Source: Venturia oleaginea (Eukaryota > Ascomycota > Dothideomycetes > Venturiales > Venturiaceae). Taken from it: a DNA stretch of 18,945 nt. Positions 8,384-15,400 of the stretch are shown piece by piece. Under the pieces are notes generated by a model. It had not been told where the DNA came from and ran no database searches. It saw only the letters and a list, made by a program, of their open reading frames with translations. The stretch covers positions 1 through 18,945 of the forward strand of contig JABMLP010000061.1 in assembly GCA_013176395.1 (NCBI GenBank), written 5' to 3'. Position 1 is the first letter of the stretch, and each line of letters begins with the position of its first letter. The position numbers were made by a program, and so were the translations under genes.

Positions 8384-9422
8384 ATGTCTTTCTCTGATAA
8401 TCCTATGCAGATAGATCCTTGATGAGTAACAGGATTTGTAGATGCAGAGGGAAATTTCACGATAAAACCGACCAAAAGCCCCACGACAAAAATAGGTTAC
8501 ACTGTTAGGATATTATTCCAAATTACTTTACACCCAAGCGATCAAAATATTTTATATAGATTGAAAGATTCTTTTAAGATAGGGGATATTATTCATACTG
8601 AGCATTATGTATCCTATAGAATAACTAAACTTTAAGACATACTTACTATTTTGATTCCGCATTTTATGAATTATCCTTTACAATCTGCCAAAACCATCTC
8701 GTTTTTTCTTTTTAATGCTGCAGCTATAGCCAGAAGTAATAAGGAACATATAACTCTAGAGGGATATAAAAAAGGCTTGTCTTATAAGGCTGGGCTAAAA
8801 AAGGGATTAGACGCTACGATATTTCAGAATAGGGAATTTATGGATGTTACACCGTACAATACGGATAACATAACTATAGCCACTAAAATGAATTTAGATC
8901 CCAACTACGTAGCCGGCTTTGTCTTCTTTTTTTTTAATTACGGAGAGAAAAAAAGTAAATATATTTACTTTTTTTCTACTACGATTTGACTTGTCAAATC
9001 CGTAATTCGTAGATTAAAAAAAAGAAGGGGATGGTTCCTTCTTTATATCTAAACCTTATTTAACTGGTAAATGGCCAAACTATGATGCGACTTTTTCTGT
9101 AGCTCAAGATAAAAAGGACTTAGATTTATTAGAAAGAAGAATGTTAGCCTTAGGCTGCGGAAGTATTAAACGAGGTGGTGATAACATGATAGGTTTCTCG
9201 GTAAGAAATAAAAAAGAATTATATGATATCGTTATACCTTTTTTCACTAAGTATAGTTTAAACAATGAAAAAAGGAAAGATTTCTATGCTTTTAGTCAGG
9301 CAGTAACAATATTATATAAAAACTTGGGTAAAGGTCTTCACAATTTATCAGAAAAGGATTTACATAAACTGAAATATTGTGTGGATAATATGAAGAATAA
9401 TAGATATGCTAACAAGAAGTAG
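8384..9422 (+). pseudogene. LAGLIDADG endonuclease gene downstream of atp6, broken
   Basis: Two-motif LAGLIDADG nuclease of the mitochondrial homing type, starting 35 nt after the atp6 stop. Motif 1 is WWVTGFVDAEGNF (both W are TGA). Motif 2 begins YVAGFV and ends EGDGSFFI but is split by a 100-nt insertion (8924-9023). There is also an in-frame TAA at 8633-8635 between ITKL and DILTIL. The C-terminal part (VAQDKKDLDLL, then SFSVRNKKEL-like IGFSVRNKKELYDIV and NKYANKK-like end) is open to TAG at 9420-9422. It is not in an intron: it stands between the new and the displaced atp6 C-termini. The gene is probably inactive, unless the breaks are bypassed. Confidence 0.88.
8924..9023. mobile_element. 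100-nt double-hairpin insertion in LAGLIDADG motif 2
   Basis: The insertion lies between the Val codon GTC (8921-8923) and GAA (9024-9026), inside the catalytic motif. It starts with TTC and a T run and ends with an A run. An inner stem AATTACGG (8936-8943) / CCGTAATT (9000-9007) encloses two hairpins: one built on GTAAATATATTTAC with flanking A/T runs, and GATTTGAC-TT-GTCAAATC (8983-9000, overlapping one base). The right-arm copy (18049-18147) is 99 nt. A related structure is at 9963-10041. The architecture resembles the double-hairpin elements described in Allomyces mitochondria. Confidence 0.8.
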
Positions 9423-9432
9423 GTTTATACTG

Positions 9433-9489
9433 GCGCAGGTTTTTGTAGTTTTATCTTGTTCTTACATAAAAGATTGTTTAGAGTTACAT
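9433..9489 (+). pseudogene. atp6: Displaced copy of the atp6 C-terminus
   Basis: Encodes the same 19 residues as the atp6 end (AQVFVVLSCSYIKDCLELH) but with three silent third-base differences from 8289-8345 (TCT for TCA, TAC for TAT, GAG for GAA). The TAA stop is absent: CAT is followed by TCATTGAACC instead of TAACTTAACC. It begins 11 nt after the stop of the LAGLIDADG gene. It is best read as the original atp6 tail left behind when a new tail plus endonuclease gene was inserted. Confidence 0.88.
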
Positions 9490-9614
9490 TCATTGAACCC
9501 TTTAACGATAAGATACAAAAATTCTTTTATATTGAAATAAAAAGGAAACTTTTTTTTCTCGATTTCATGTTATTTTGTTTAAATAAGTTTTATATATACG
9601 TTAATATAAAAAAA

Positions 9615-9686
9615 GGGGTAAGTTGCAGATGGTTCTGCGTTTTGATTGCAGATCATAAATTTGAAGTTCAATTCTTCCTTATCTCT
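9615..9686 (+). tRNA. trnC: tRNA-Cys (GCA), second copy
   Basis: 72-nt cloverleaf: acceptor GGGGTAA (9615-9621) with TTATCTC (9679-9685, two G·U pairs); D stem TGCA/TGCG; anticodon stem TTTGA/TCATA with one mismatch; loop TTGCAGA (anticodon GCA); T arm with one mismatch at its base (TGAAG/CTTCC); discriminator U. This is the copy inside the repeat, mirrored at 17386-17457. Relative to 521-592 the anticodon arm is better and the T stem worse. Confidence 0.8.
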
Positions 9687-10060
9687 AATAACTCTCGTAA
9701 GGGTTATAAGTAATAATGGCAAACTAATAGTAAGAATGTCAAAATGGTTATTTTCGGTGTTACCTTGTTACTTTTATTTAACCCTTTTTTTAGCTATATC
9801 TGAAAAAAAAAGTCATCTAATAAAAAATAGGAAAGTATAAGGCTGCCCTTATACTTTCTCTTACATAAGGTAAAGTATACAAGTAAAGTATCCATTACCA
9901 GCTTTGCAAATATATATAAGGTATATGAAAAGGAGACTTTTTTTGTGTTGTAGTTTTTTTTTATTACGGGAGAAAAAAAAAAAGGTAAAGTAGCCTTTTT
10001 CCTTTTTTTCTCCTACAAATTGGGAGAGAAAAATCCGTAATTCGTATAAAAAAAACGTTA
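9687..10060. other. Hairpin-bearing spacer between trnC and trnR
   Basis: No gene seen. A perfect 12-bp hairpin GAAAGTATAAGG-CTGC-CCTTATACTTTC lies at 9831-9858. At 9963-10041 ATTACGG pairs with CCGTAAT around two hairpins: GGAGA/TCTCC arms with long A and T runs, then TCTCC-TACAAATT-GGGAGA. This second structure shares its outer stem and layout with the insertion at 8924-9023. Confidence 0.7.
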
Positions 10061-10132
10061 GGGGAATTAGCTTAATGGTAAAGCCTACGTTTTCGGCACG
10101 TGATAATAAGTGTTCAAGTCACTTATTCCTCT
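10061..10132 (+). tRNA. trnR: tRNA-Arg (UCG)
   Basis: 72-nt cloverleaf: acceptor GGGGAAT (10061-10067) with ATTCCTC (10125-10131); D arm GCTT-AATGGTA-AAGC; anticodon stem TACGT/ACGTG; loop TTTCGGC, giving anticodon UCG for CGN arginine codons; T arm AAGTG-TTCAAGT-CACTT; base 73 is U. CGT codons occur in atp6 exon 3, including the essential Arg188, so such a tRNA is needed. The U73 is unusual enough to note. Mirrored at 16942-17013. Confidence 0.88.
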
Positions 10133-10498
10133 AAACTCTATTCTAATATTAGTGTTTTTCAAAAAACTTGTTGTAGTATAGGTCAAGTTGAAATAGTATT
10201 TACTACTATTGTTAGGCTATTATATAAAAAAGGAGCCGTATTTATATGTAAATAGATAGTTTATATAACGAGTTTTTCGGCTCCTTTTTAAAGTATATAA
10301 AGAAAGAAACTCCCCTGAAAAGAAGAATTTTTCTTATTATTACATTTGTAACAGCTTCTTATTTATAGCTCTCCCCCCCCCCTTAAGGGTTTTCCAATAT
10401 TTTTATAAAAAAGAGAGAAAAACCTAGGTTTGTTTTTTGATGCTTACTAGGTAAGCATCCTAAAATATACACCTTTGCCAATTTTTTTTTTTAATCTG

Positions 10499-10578
10499 TC
10501 CGAGAAAAAATCGGGCGGAGAGAAGACGAAAACTAGTTTTCGTTTTCTAAAAAAAAAAAGCGACGCCTGATTCTTGCC
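10499..10578 (+). repeat. 80-nt dispersed repeat, unit 1
   Basis: Begins TCCGAGAAAAAATC, continues GGCGGAGAGAAGACG, a palindrome CGAAAACTAGTTTTCG, an A run, and ends GCGACGCCTGATTCTTGCC. The hairpin stem contains a T where unit 2 has a C, which keeps a G·U pair. Mirror copy at 16496-16575. Confidence 0.8.
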
Positions 10579-10695
10579 AATTTTTTTTTTTTATCTGGCC
10601 TTTTTTTATTCTTCCATAATTAAAAAGGAAGAATATTGGAGCCGTTCCGTAATTCAAAAAAAAAAAAAGAATGCCAGCCTCCCTTTTTTATTCTA

Positions 10696-10778
10696 TCCGA
10701 GAAAAAATCAGGCGGAGAGAAGACGAAAACTAGTTTTCGTCTTCTAAAAAATAAAAAAGCGACGCCTGATTCTTGCCC
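10696..10778 (+). repeat. 83-nt dispersed repeat, unit 2
   Basis: Same sequence as 10499-10578 apart from a few substitutions and a longer A/T run. Its central palindrome is perfect over 28 nt (AGAAGACGAAAACT and its complement). It lies about 200 nt downstream of unit 1, separated by other hairpins. Mirror copy at 16297-16379. Confidence 0.8.
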
Positions 10779-10937
10779 ATTTTTTTTTTTGAATCTACGA
10801 ATCTTTGATTCCGTAATTAAAAAGAATGCCAGGGGTCCCTTTTTTTTATTCTAAAAAAAAAAAGAAGAATCTTGGAGCCGTTCCGTAATTAAAAAAAAAG
10901 AGAATGCTAGCACGAAGCTAATATTATTATGAATTGG

Positions 10938-10979
10938 CTTGTTTTGGATACTTATTATATAATAAATATCCAAAACAAG
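10938..10979. repeat. 42-nt near-perfect palindrome
   Basis: CTTGTTTTGGATA (10938-10950) pairs with TATCCAAAACAAG (10967-10979), and the loop is itself the palindrome TTATTATATAATAA, so only one C/A mismatch interrupts the whole. It may form a cruciform. It is about 180 nt upstream of nad4. Confidence 0.8.
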
Positions 10980-11161
10980 ATAATCACTTATATAAGATTT
11001 CTTATTTAATATCGTAAAAAACAAAAAAAACATAACTAACGAGGTGTCAATGGTGTCTTTACATACTATTTTTCTTATAAAAGTATTGAATGGTGAATTA
11101 TTTACTGGTTCTTTTATAGGAAAAATGTATTATAGAGGAAACTCTACTCATATTTAATTAT

Positions 11162-11675
11162 ATGCTATTATTAAGCTTACTAACCTTACCTTTACTAGGA
11201 GTATTTATAATCTCAGCGGATCTTGAGAATTTACCATTTCAATCTAAATCTATTGAAAATAAAAAGAAAATGGCCTTGTCTATTTCTATTGTGAATTTTA
11301 TACTATGCTTATTCCTTTTTATATTCTTTGACTTTTCCTATAATCAATTTCAATTTGTACTGGAACCACATAGCGTTAGTGAATATCCTTTTTATTTGGG
11401 ATTAGACGGTATCTCCATTTATTTTGTATTATTGACTACTTTCATAATGCCTATTACTATATTGTCAAATTGAACATCTATATCGCACGATGTAAAGTGA
11501 TATTTGATCATCATGTTATTATTAGAAACTCTTTTATTAGCTGTGTTCATGGTACTAGATATTTTTTTATTTTATATATTTTTTGAAAGTATATTACCCC
11601 CTCTCTTTATCCTAATAGGATTATTTGGTTCAAGTAATAAAGTAAGAGCGAGTTTTTATTTATTTTTATATACAT
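11162..11675 (+). CDS. nad4: NADH dehydrogenase subunit 4, exon 1 only (left arm)
   Basis: Encodes the first 171 residues of the proton-pumping complex I subunit ND4, from MLLLSLLTLPLLGVFIISAD through YPFYLGLDGISIYFVLLTTF, the Trp-containing SNWTSISHDVKWYLII (both W are TGA) and the conserved FYIFFESILPPLFILIGLFGSSNK, to FYLFLYT. Usual ND4 proteins are about 480-490 residues, so roughly two thirds is missing. The 5' splice site is placed after ACAT because ACATTT can pair with AAAGTGT just downstream with U·G at the junction; it could be a few bases later. No later exon occurs before the palindrome centre. Confidence 0.9.
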
Positions 11676-11968
11676 TTTTCCCAAAGTGTAAAAGAGCCAA
11701 ACACCGGGGAAGCCCTAAAGCTCTAGTAACCAAAGTTGTAAAGGAAACTTTACAGCCGGCCTGATTAATGCCTCAGGGTATGGTAATATCACTAGTTTTC
11801 TTTTCAGAAAAACTACTTAAGGTAGTAGATATGTGGGTGATCGCGGTTCTAAGTCATTCTAAAGTTGTTGAAAGTATCTAAAGCTTTAAATATTAAGAGT
11901 GTAAAAGAGCAACGAGTAGATGGTTCTTCAAGTTCTAGAAACAACTTTAGAACTTGTAAGGTGTACTC
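11676..11968 (+). ncRNA. Group I intron 5' part and ribozyme core in nad4
   Basis: A compact P1 (ACATTT with AAAGTGT) is followed at once by P3 AAGAGCC (11692-11698), CCGGGGAAGCCCTAAAGC, P7 GAGTA (11914-11918) with TACTC (11964-11968), P3' GGTTCTT and a P8 hairpin CAAGTTCTA/TAGAACTTG. Long stretches are identical or nearly identical to the atp6 intron core at 5487-5720. The 3' splice site is not visible; the intron would extend past the endonuclease gene toward the palindrome centre. Confidence 0.85.
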
Positions 11969-12134
11969 TAGTAGCAGGGAAACCTGTTTTAGGAAGAAAA
12001 TGTAAGAATCATTCCAGTAAATTTATAGCACAAAGTAATATGTATAAAAAATCTATACATACGATTACTACTAGTTTAAATCCTTTATTTATAACAGGGG
12101 AGAAAAAAAAATTTTTTTTTTTCTTGGGACGCAG

Positions 12135-12152
12135 TAAAAAAAGTCTTTTTTA
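12135..12152. mobile_element. 18-nt palindromic insertion in LAGLIDADG motif 1
   Basis: TAAAAAAAGTCTTTTTTA sits between G and ATGGATGC. Removing it restores GAC GCA GAT GGA TGC (D-A-D-G-C), the catalytic aspartate region. The same site type is hit at 12872-12891. Confidence 0.7.
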
Positions 12153-12370
12153 ATGGATGCTTTACATTAGGTTTTATGTAAGATGCTACATATAAAAGGG
12201 GTTATAAAATCCAAGCTATATTTAAAATAAGTTTGCATGTAAAATATTTCCACTTATTATCCAAAGTTCCAAATTATTTTGGCGTAGGGACTATTACAAA
12301 ACATGGTAATACTACTATACAATATGTAGTAAGATCCTTAAAAGATGTAGAGATAATAATATCTCATTTC

Positions 12371-12621
12371 TCGTTTTTTTTTTATTTTTAGCCTTTTTTT
12401 ATTCTAGAATAAAAATCGCGGAGCGTGAACAAGAAAAAAAGGGATTTTTTTTTAATGGTCGCCTTTTTTTTATTCTAGAATAAAACAAAAAAAAGGAAGG
12501 AGCGGAAAAAGCGGAGCGGAAATAGCGGAGCGCAAAAAGCGGAGCGGAAATAGCGGAGCGCAAAAAGCGGAGCGGTCGCGTTTTTTTTTCTCGAAGAAAA
12601 AAAAAAAGAAAAAAAAACGCT
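12371..12621. mobile_element. 251-nt hairpin-rich insertion in the nad4 intron endonuclease
   Basis: Splits the coding sequence between IISHF (ends 12370) and KYPFFTLKYADF (starts 12622), a conserved HF-KYP junction of this family. It contains two TTCTAGAA palindromes with T/A flanks, TCGCGGAGCGTG, AATGGTCGCC, a 14-nt tandem array and terminal runs (TCGTTTTTTTTTT at the start, AAAAAAAAACGC at the end) that look like inverted termini. Parts match the repeats at 1-188. Mirror copy at 14455-14705. Confidence 0.75.
12506..12575 (+). repeat. Five 14-nt tandem repeats, GC-rich
   Basis: Alternating AAAAAGCGGAGCGG and AAATAGCGGAGCGC, five units exactly 14 nt each, preceded by a partial unit from about 12499. 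The GCGGAGCG content contrasts sharply with the surrounding A/T DNA. Mirror copy at 14501-14570. Confidence 0.9.
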
Positions 12622-12871
12622 AAATACCCATTCTTCACTCTGAAATATGCAGATTTTATGTTCTTTAAGCAAGGTATTTCATTACTTAAAAATAAAGAAC
12701 ATTTAAATAACGAAGGTTTTATTCCAATTCTTTCTATAAAAGATTCTATTCATTTAGGTTTCTCGGATGAATTAAAATTAGCTTATCCTGAGGTTAAACA
12801 TATTAAAAGACCTTTCTTGAAAAAGAAAACTATTGCAGATCCTCATTGAATAGCAGGTCTAGCAAGCGGAG

Positions 12872-12891
12872 TAAAAAAAAAGACCTTTTTA
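12872..12891. mobile_element. 20-nt palindromic insertion in LAGLIDADG motif 2
   Basis: An insertion of the form TA-(A run)-GACC-(T run)-A lies between GCGGAG and ATGGATGT. Removing it restores GGA GAT GGA TGT (G-D-G-C). In the right arm the A run is one base longer (21 nt), so there the frame stays open through the insertion, adding seven residues. Confidence 0.75.
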
Positions 12892-13268
12892 ATGGATGTT
12901 TTTATGTATCTATACGTCATTCAACCACAACTAAAACAAAAAAAGCAGTAGTATTAAATTTTAGCATTGTTCAACATAGTAGAGATACAGAAACATTGAA
13001 AATGAGAATATCTACTCTAGGGTGTGGTCATATTAAATTACTGTTAAAGCAATCAGCTGTATATTTTGTAGTAGTAAGGTTCAAAGATATATTTGAAAAA
13101 ATTATACCTTTCTTTGATAATTATCCTATTATAGGTGTTAGAGCTTTAAATTATTTGGATTTTAAAAAAGTAGCTATTTTAATTCATAACAAAGAACATC
13201 TTACTGAACAAGGTCTATCTAAAATTCAATCTATAAAATCAAATATGAATTTATCTAGAAAACTATAA

Positions 13269-13521
13269 ATTATTGGGATTGCCGGTTACCCGGTATGATT
13301 TGAAGTAATCCTAAATTAAATAAATCACAAGAATAGCTTTTATCGGAAATCACTATGTGATACAGGTATTAGGTGTAGAAAAAAAAAATCCAAAAGATGT
13401 TTGCAAAAAATATTGTAGACTCTTTTGCTTTGAGAGCAATAACTTTTTTCGGAGCCGATAAAAGCGACCCCCTTCCTGCTTTTTTTTTTTGAGATAAAAA
13501 AAAAAGCTAGGCTTTCTTATT
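13269..13521. other. Region between the nad4 intron endonuclease and the palindrome centre
   Basis: No nad4 exon is recognisable. A short GC-containing hairpin CCGG-TTAC-CCGG lies near 13284 and may belong to the intron 3' part. GCTTTTATCGG (13336-13346) pairs with CCGATAAAAGC (13455-13465), enclosing about 108 nt. Then follow GACCCCCTTCCTGC, T and A runs, and the GCTAGGCTTTCTTATT arm end. Confidence 0.6.
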
Positions 13522-13554
13522 TCGTTTTTTTTTTTTTAAAAAAAAAACGCGACC
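13522..13554. other. Centre of the giant palindrome (33-nt spacer)
   Basis: The arms lose symmetry here: the left side has TCG and a T run, the right side an A run and CGCGACC. The flanking 11-bp stem GCTTTCTTATT / AATAAGAAAGC is the same as the hairpin at 178-203. The T run and A run can still pair, so the centre itself would be a hairpin. Confidence 0.9.
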
Positions 13555-13806
13555 AATAAGAAAGCCTAGCTTTTTTTTTTATCTCAAAAAAAAAAAGCAG
13601 GAAGGGGGTCGCTTTTATCGGCTCCGAAAAAAGTTATTGCTCTCAAAGCAAAAGAGTCTACAATATTTTTTGCAAACATCTTTTGGATTTTTTTTTCTAC
13701 ACCTAATACCTGTATCACATAGTGATTTCCGATAAAAGCTATTCTTGTGATTTATTTAATTTAGGATTACTTCAAATCATACCGGGTAACCGGCAATCCC
13801 AATAAT

Positions 13807-15036
13807 TTATAGTTTTCTAGATAAATTCATATTTGATTTTATAGATTGAATTTTAGATAGACCTTGTTCAGTAAGATGTTCTTTGTTATGAATTAAAATA
13901 GCTACTTTTTTAAAATCCAAATAATTTAAAGCTCTAACACCTATAATAGGATAATTATCAAAGAAAGGTATAATTTTTTCAAATATATCTTTGAACCTTA
14001 CTACTACAAAATATACAGCTGATTGCTTTAACAGTAATTTAATATGACCACACCCTAGAGTAGATATTCTCATTTTCAATGTTTCTGTATCTCTACTATG
14101 TTGAACAATGCTAAAATTTAATACTACTGCTTTTTTTGTTTTAGTTGTGGTTGAATGACGTATAGATACATAAAAACATCCATTAAAAAGGTCTTTTTTT
14201 TTTACTCCGCTTGCTAGACCTGCTATTCAATGAGGATCTGCAATAGTTTTCTTTTTCAAGAAAGGTCTTTTAATATGTTTAACCTCAGGATAAGCTAATT
14301 TTAATTCATCCGAGAAACCTAAATGAATAGAATCTTTTATAGAAAGAATTGGAATAAAACCTTCGTTATTTAAATGTTCTTTATTTTTAAGTAATGAAAT
14401 ACCTTGCTTAAAGAACATAAAATCTGCATATTTCAGAGTGAAGAATGGGTATTTAGCGTTTTTTTTTCTTTTTTTTTTTCTTCGAGAAAAAAAAACGCGA
14501 CCGCTCCGCTTTTTGCGCTCCGCTATTTCCGCTCCGCTTTTTGCGCTCCGCTATTTCCGCTCCGCTTTTTCCGCTCCTTCCTTTTTTTTGTTTTATTCTA
14601 GAATAAAAAAAAGGCGACCATTAAAAAAAAATCCCTTTTTTTCTTGTTCACGCTCCGCGATTTTTATTCTAGAATAAAAAAAGGCTAAAAATAAAAAAAA
14701 AACGAGAAATGAGATATTATTATCTCTACATCTTTTAAGGATCTTACTACATATTGTATAGTAGTATTACCATGTTTTGTAATAGTCCCTACGCCAAAAT
14801 AATTTGGAACTTTGGATAATAAGTGGAAATATTTTACATGCAAACTTATTTTAAATATAGCTTGGATTTTATAACCCCTTTTATATGTAGCATCTTACAT
14901 AAAACCTAATGTAAAGCATCCATTAAAAAAGACTTTTTTTACTGCGTCCCAAGAAAAAAAAAAATTTTTTTTTCTCCCCTGTTATAAATAAAGGATTTAA
15001 ACTAGTAGTAATCGTATGTATAGATTTTTTATACAT
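13807..15036 (-). pseudogene. LAGLIDADG endonuclease in the nad4 intron (right arm)
   Basis: Mirror of 12040-13268 with the same stop after motif 1, the same 18-nt insertion and the same 251-nt insertion (14455-14705). One difference matters: the motif 2 insertion is 21 nt, so from 14418 to 13807 the frame is continuous if TGA is Trp, with seven extra residues (VKKKDLFN region) inside LASG...GCFYV. The N-terminal half is still broken. Confidence 0.82.
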
Positions 15037-15107
15037 ATTACTTTGTGCTATAAATTTACTGGAATGATTCTTACATTTTCTTCCTAAAACAGGTTTCCCT
15101 GCTACTA

Positions 15108-15400
15108 GAGTACACCTTACAAGTTCTAAAGTTGTTTCTAGAACTTGAAGAACCATCTACTCGTTGCTCTTTTACACTCTTAATATTTAAAGCTTTAGAT
15201 ACTTTCAACAACTTTAGAATGACTTAGAACCGCGATCACCCACATATCTACTACCTTAAGTAGTTTTTCTGAAAAGAAAACTAGTGATATTACCATACCC
15301 TGAGGCATTAATCAGGCCGGCTGTAAAGTTTCCTTTACAACTTTGGTTACTAGAGCTTTAGGGCTTCCCCGGTGTTTGGCTCTTTTACACTTTGGGAAAA
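15108..15400 (-). ncRNA. Group I intron core in nad4 (right arm)
   Basis: Mirror of 11676-11968 with the same P3, P7 and P8 elements, read on the minus strand. Confidence 0.82.

Larger units (their letters stand above)
10133..11161. other. Gene-free, hairpin-dense spacer upstream of nad4
   Basis: About 1 kb without a recognisable gene. Visible structures: AATAGTA/TACTATT near 10193; a 12-bp stem AAAAAGGAGCCG (10227-10238) / CGGCTCCTTTTT (10278-10289); a C tract with CCTTAAGG at about 10372; GATGCTTAC-TAG-GTAAGCATC (10439-10459); ATTCTTCC/GGAAGAAT near 10608; repeated GGAGCCGTTCCGTAATT at about 10637 and 10876. The last 120 nt before nad4 lack such hairpins and are likely its leader. Confidence 0.65.
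12040..13268 (+). pseudogene. LAGLIDADG endonuclease in the nad4 intron, multiply interrupted (left arm)
   Basis: A two-motif LAGLIDADG nuclease. Motif 1 begins FITG and ends DGCFTLGF; motif 2 is HWIAGLASG followed by GCFYVSIRHS. Between them are IQAIFKISLHVK, YFGVGTITKHGNTTIQYVVRS, KYPFFTLKYADF and NKEHLNNEGF; the end is LNFSIVQHSRDTETL to MNLSRKL. Breaks: A-run/T-run at about 12099-12125 and an 18-nt palindrome (12135-12152) in motif 1; TAA at 12179-12181; a 251-nt insertion (12371-12621); a 20-nt palindrome (12872-12891) in motif 2. The start is uncertain; ATG at 12040 is the best in-frame candidate. Inactive unless insertions are bypassed. Confidence 0.85.
8126..13521 (+). repeat. Left arm of the giant inverted repeat
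   Basis: Positions 8126-13521 are repeated in reverse complement at 13555-18945. Paired coordinates sum to 27071 at the outer end and 27076 near the centre; the drift is due to a few homopolymer length differences. Every coding, tRNA and hairpin feature of this arm has a mirror copy. Because the window ends inside the right copy, the outer limit is unknown and the repeat may extend further into atp6. Confidence 0.97.

Noticed and set aside
9456..9713. Independent protein gene after the displaced atp6 tail
   Set aside because: It is the read-through of the displaced atp6 fragment into spacer and across tRNA-Cys.
10227..10289. Bacterial-type intrinsic terminator (GC stem followed by T run)
   Set aside because: Mitochondrial transcription does not use this mechanism in a way that supports the call; the structure fits the local hairpin family better.
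10636..10854. Lysine/phenylalanine-rich open frame in the spacer
   Set aside because: It is made of A and T runs and hairpin repeats with no conserved pattern.
12506..12575. CRISPR-like array
   Set aside because: Repeats are 14 nt and directly adjacent with no spacers; the setting is mitochondrial.
12399..12672. Minus-strand open frames with alternating FRSA/LRYFRSAF-like residues
   Set aside because: They are translations of the 14-nt tandem repeats and homopolymer runs and have no family resemblance; the plus-strand endonuclease explains the flanks.
13269..13521. nad4 exon 2
   Set aside because: None of the frames shows the ND4 segment expected after FLYT, and the stretch is dominated by hairpins and homopolymers.
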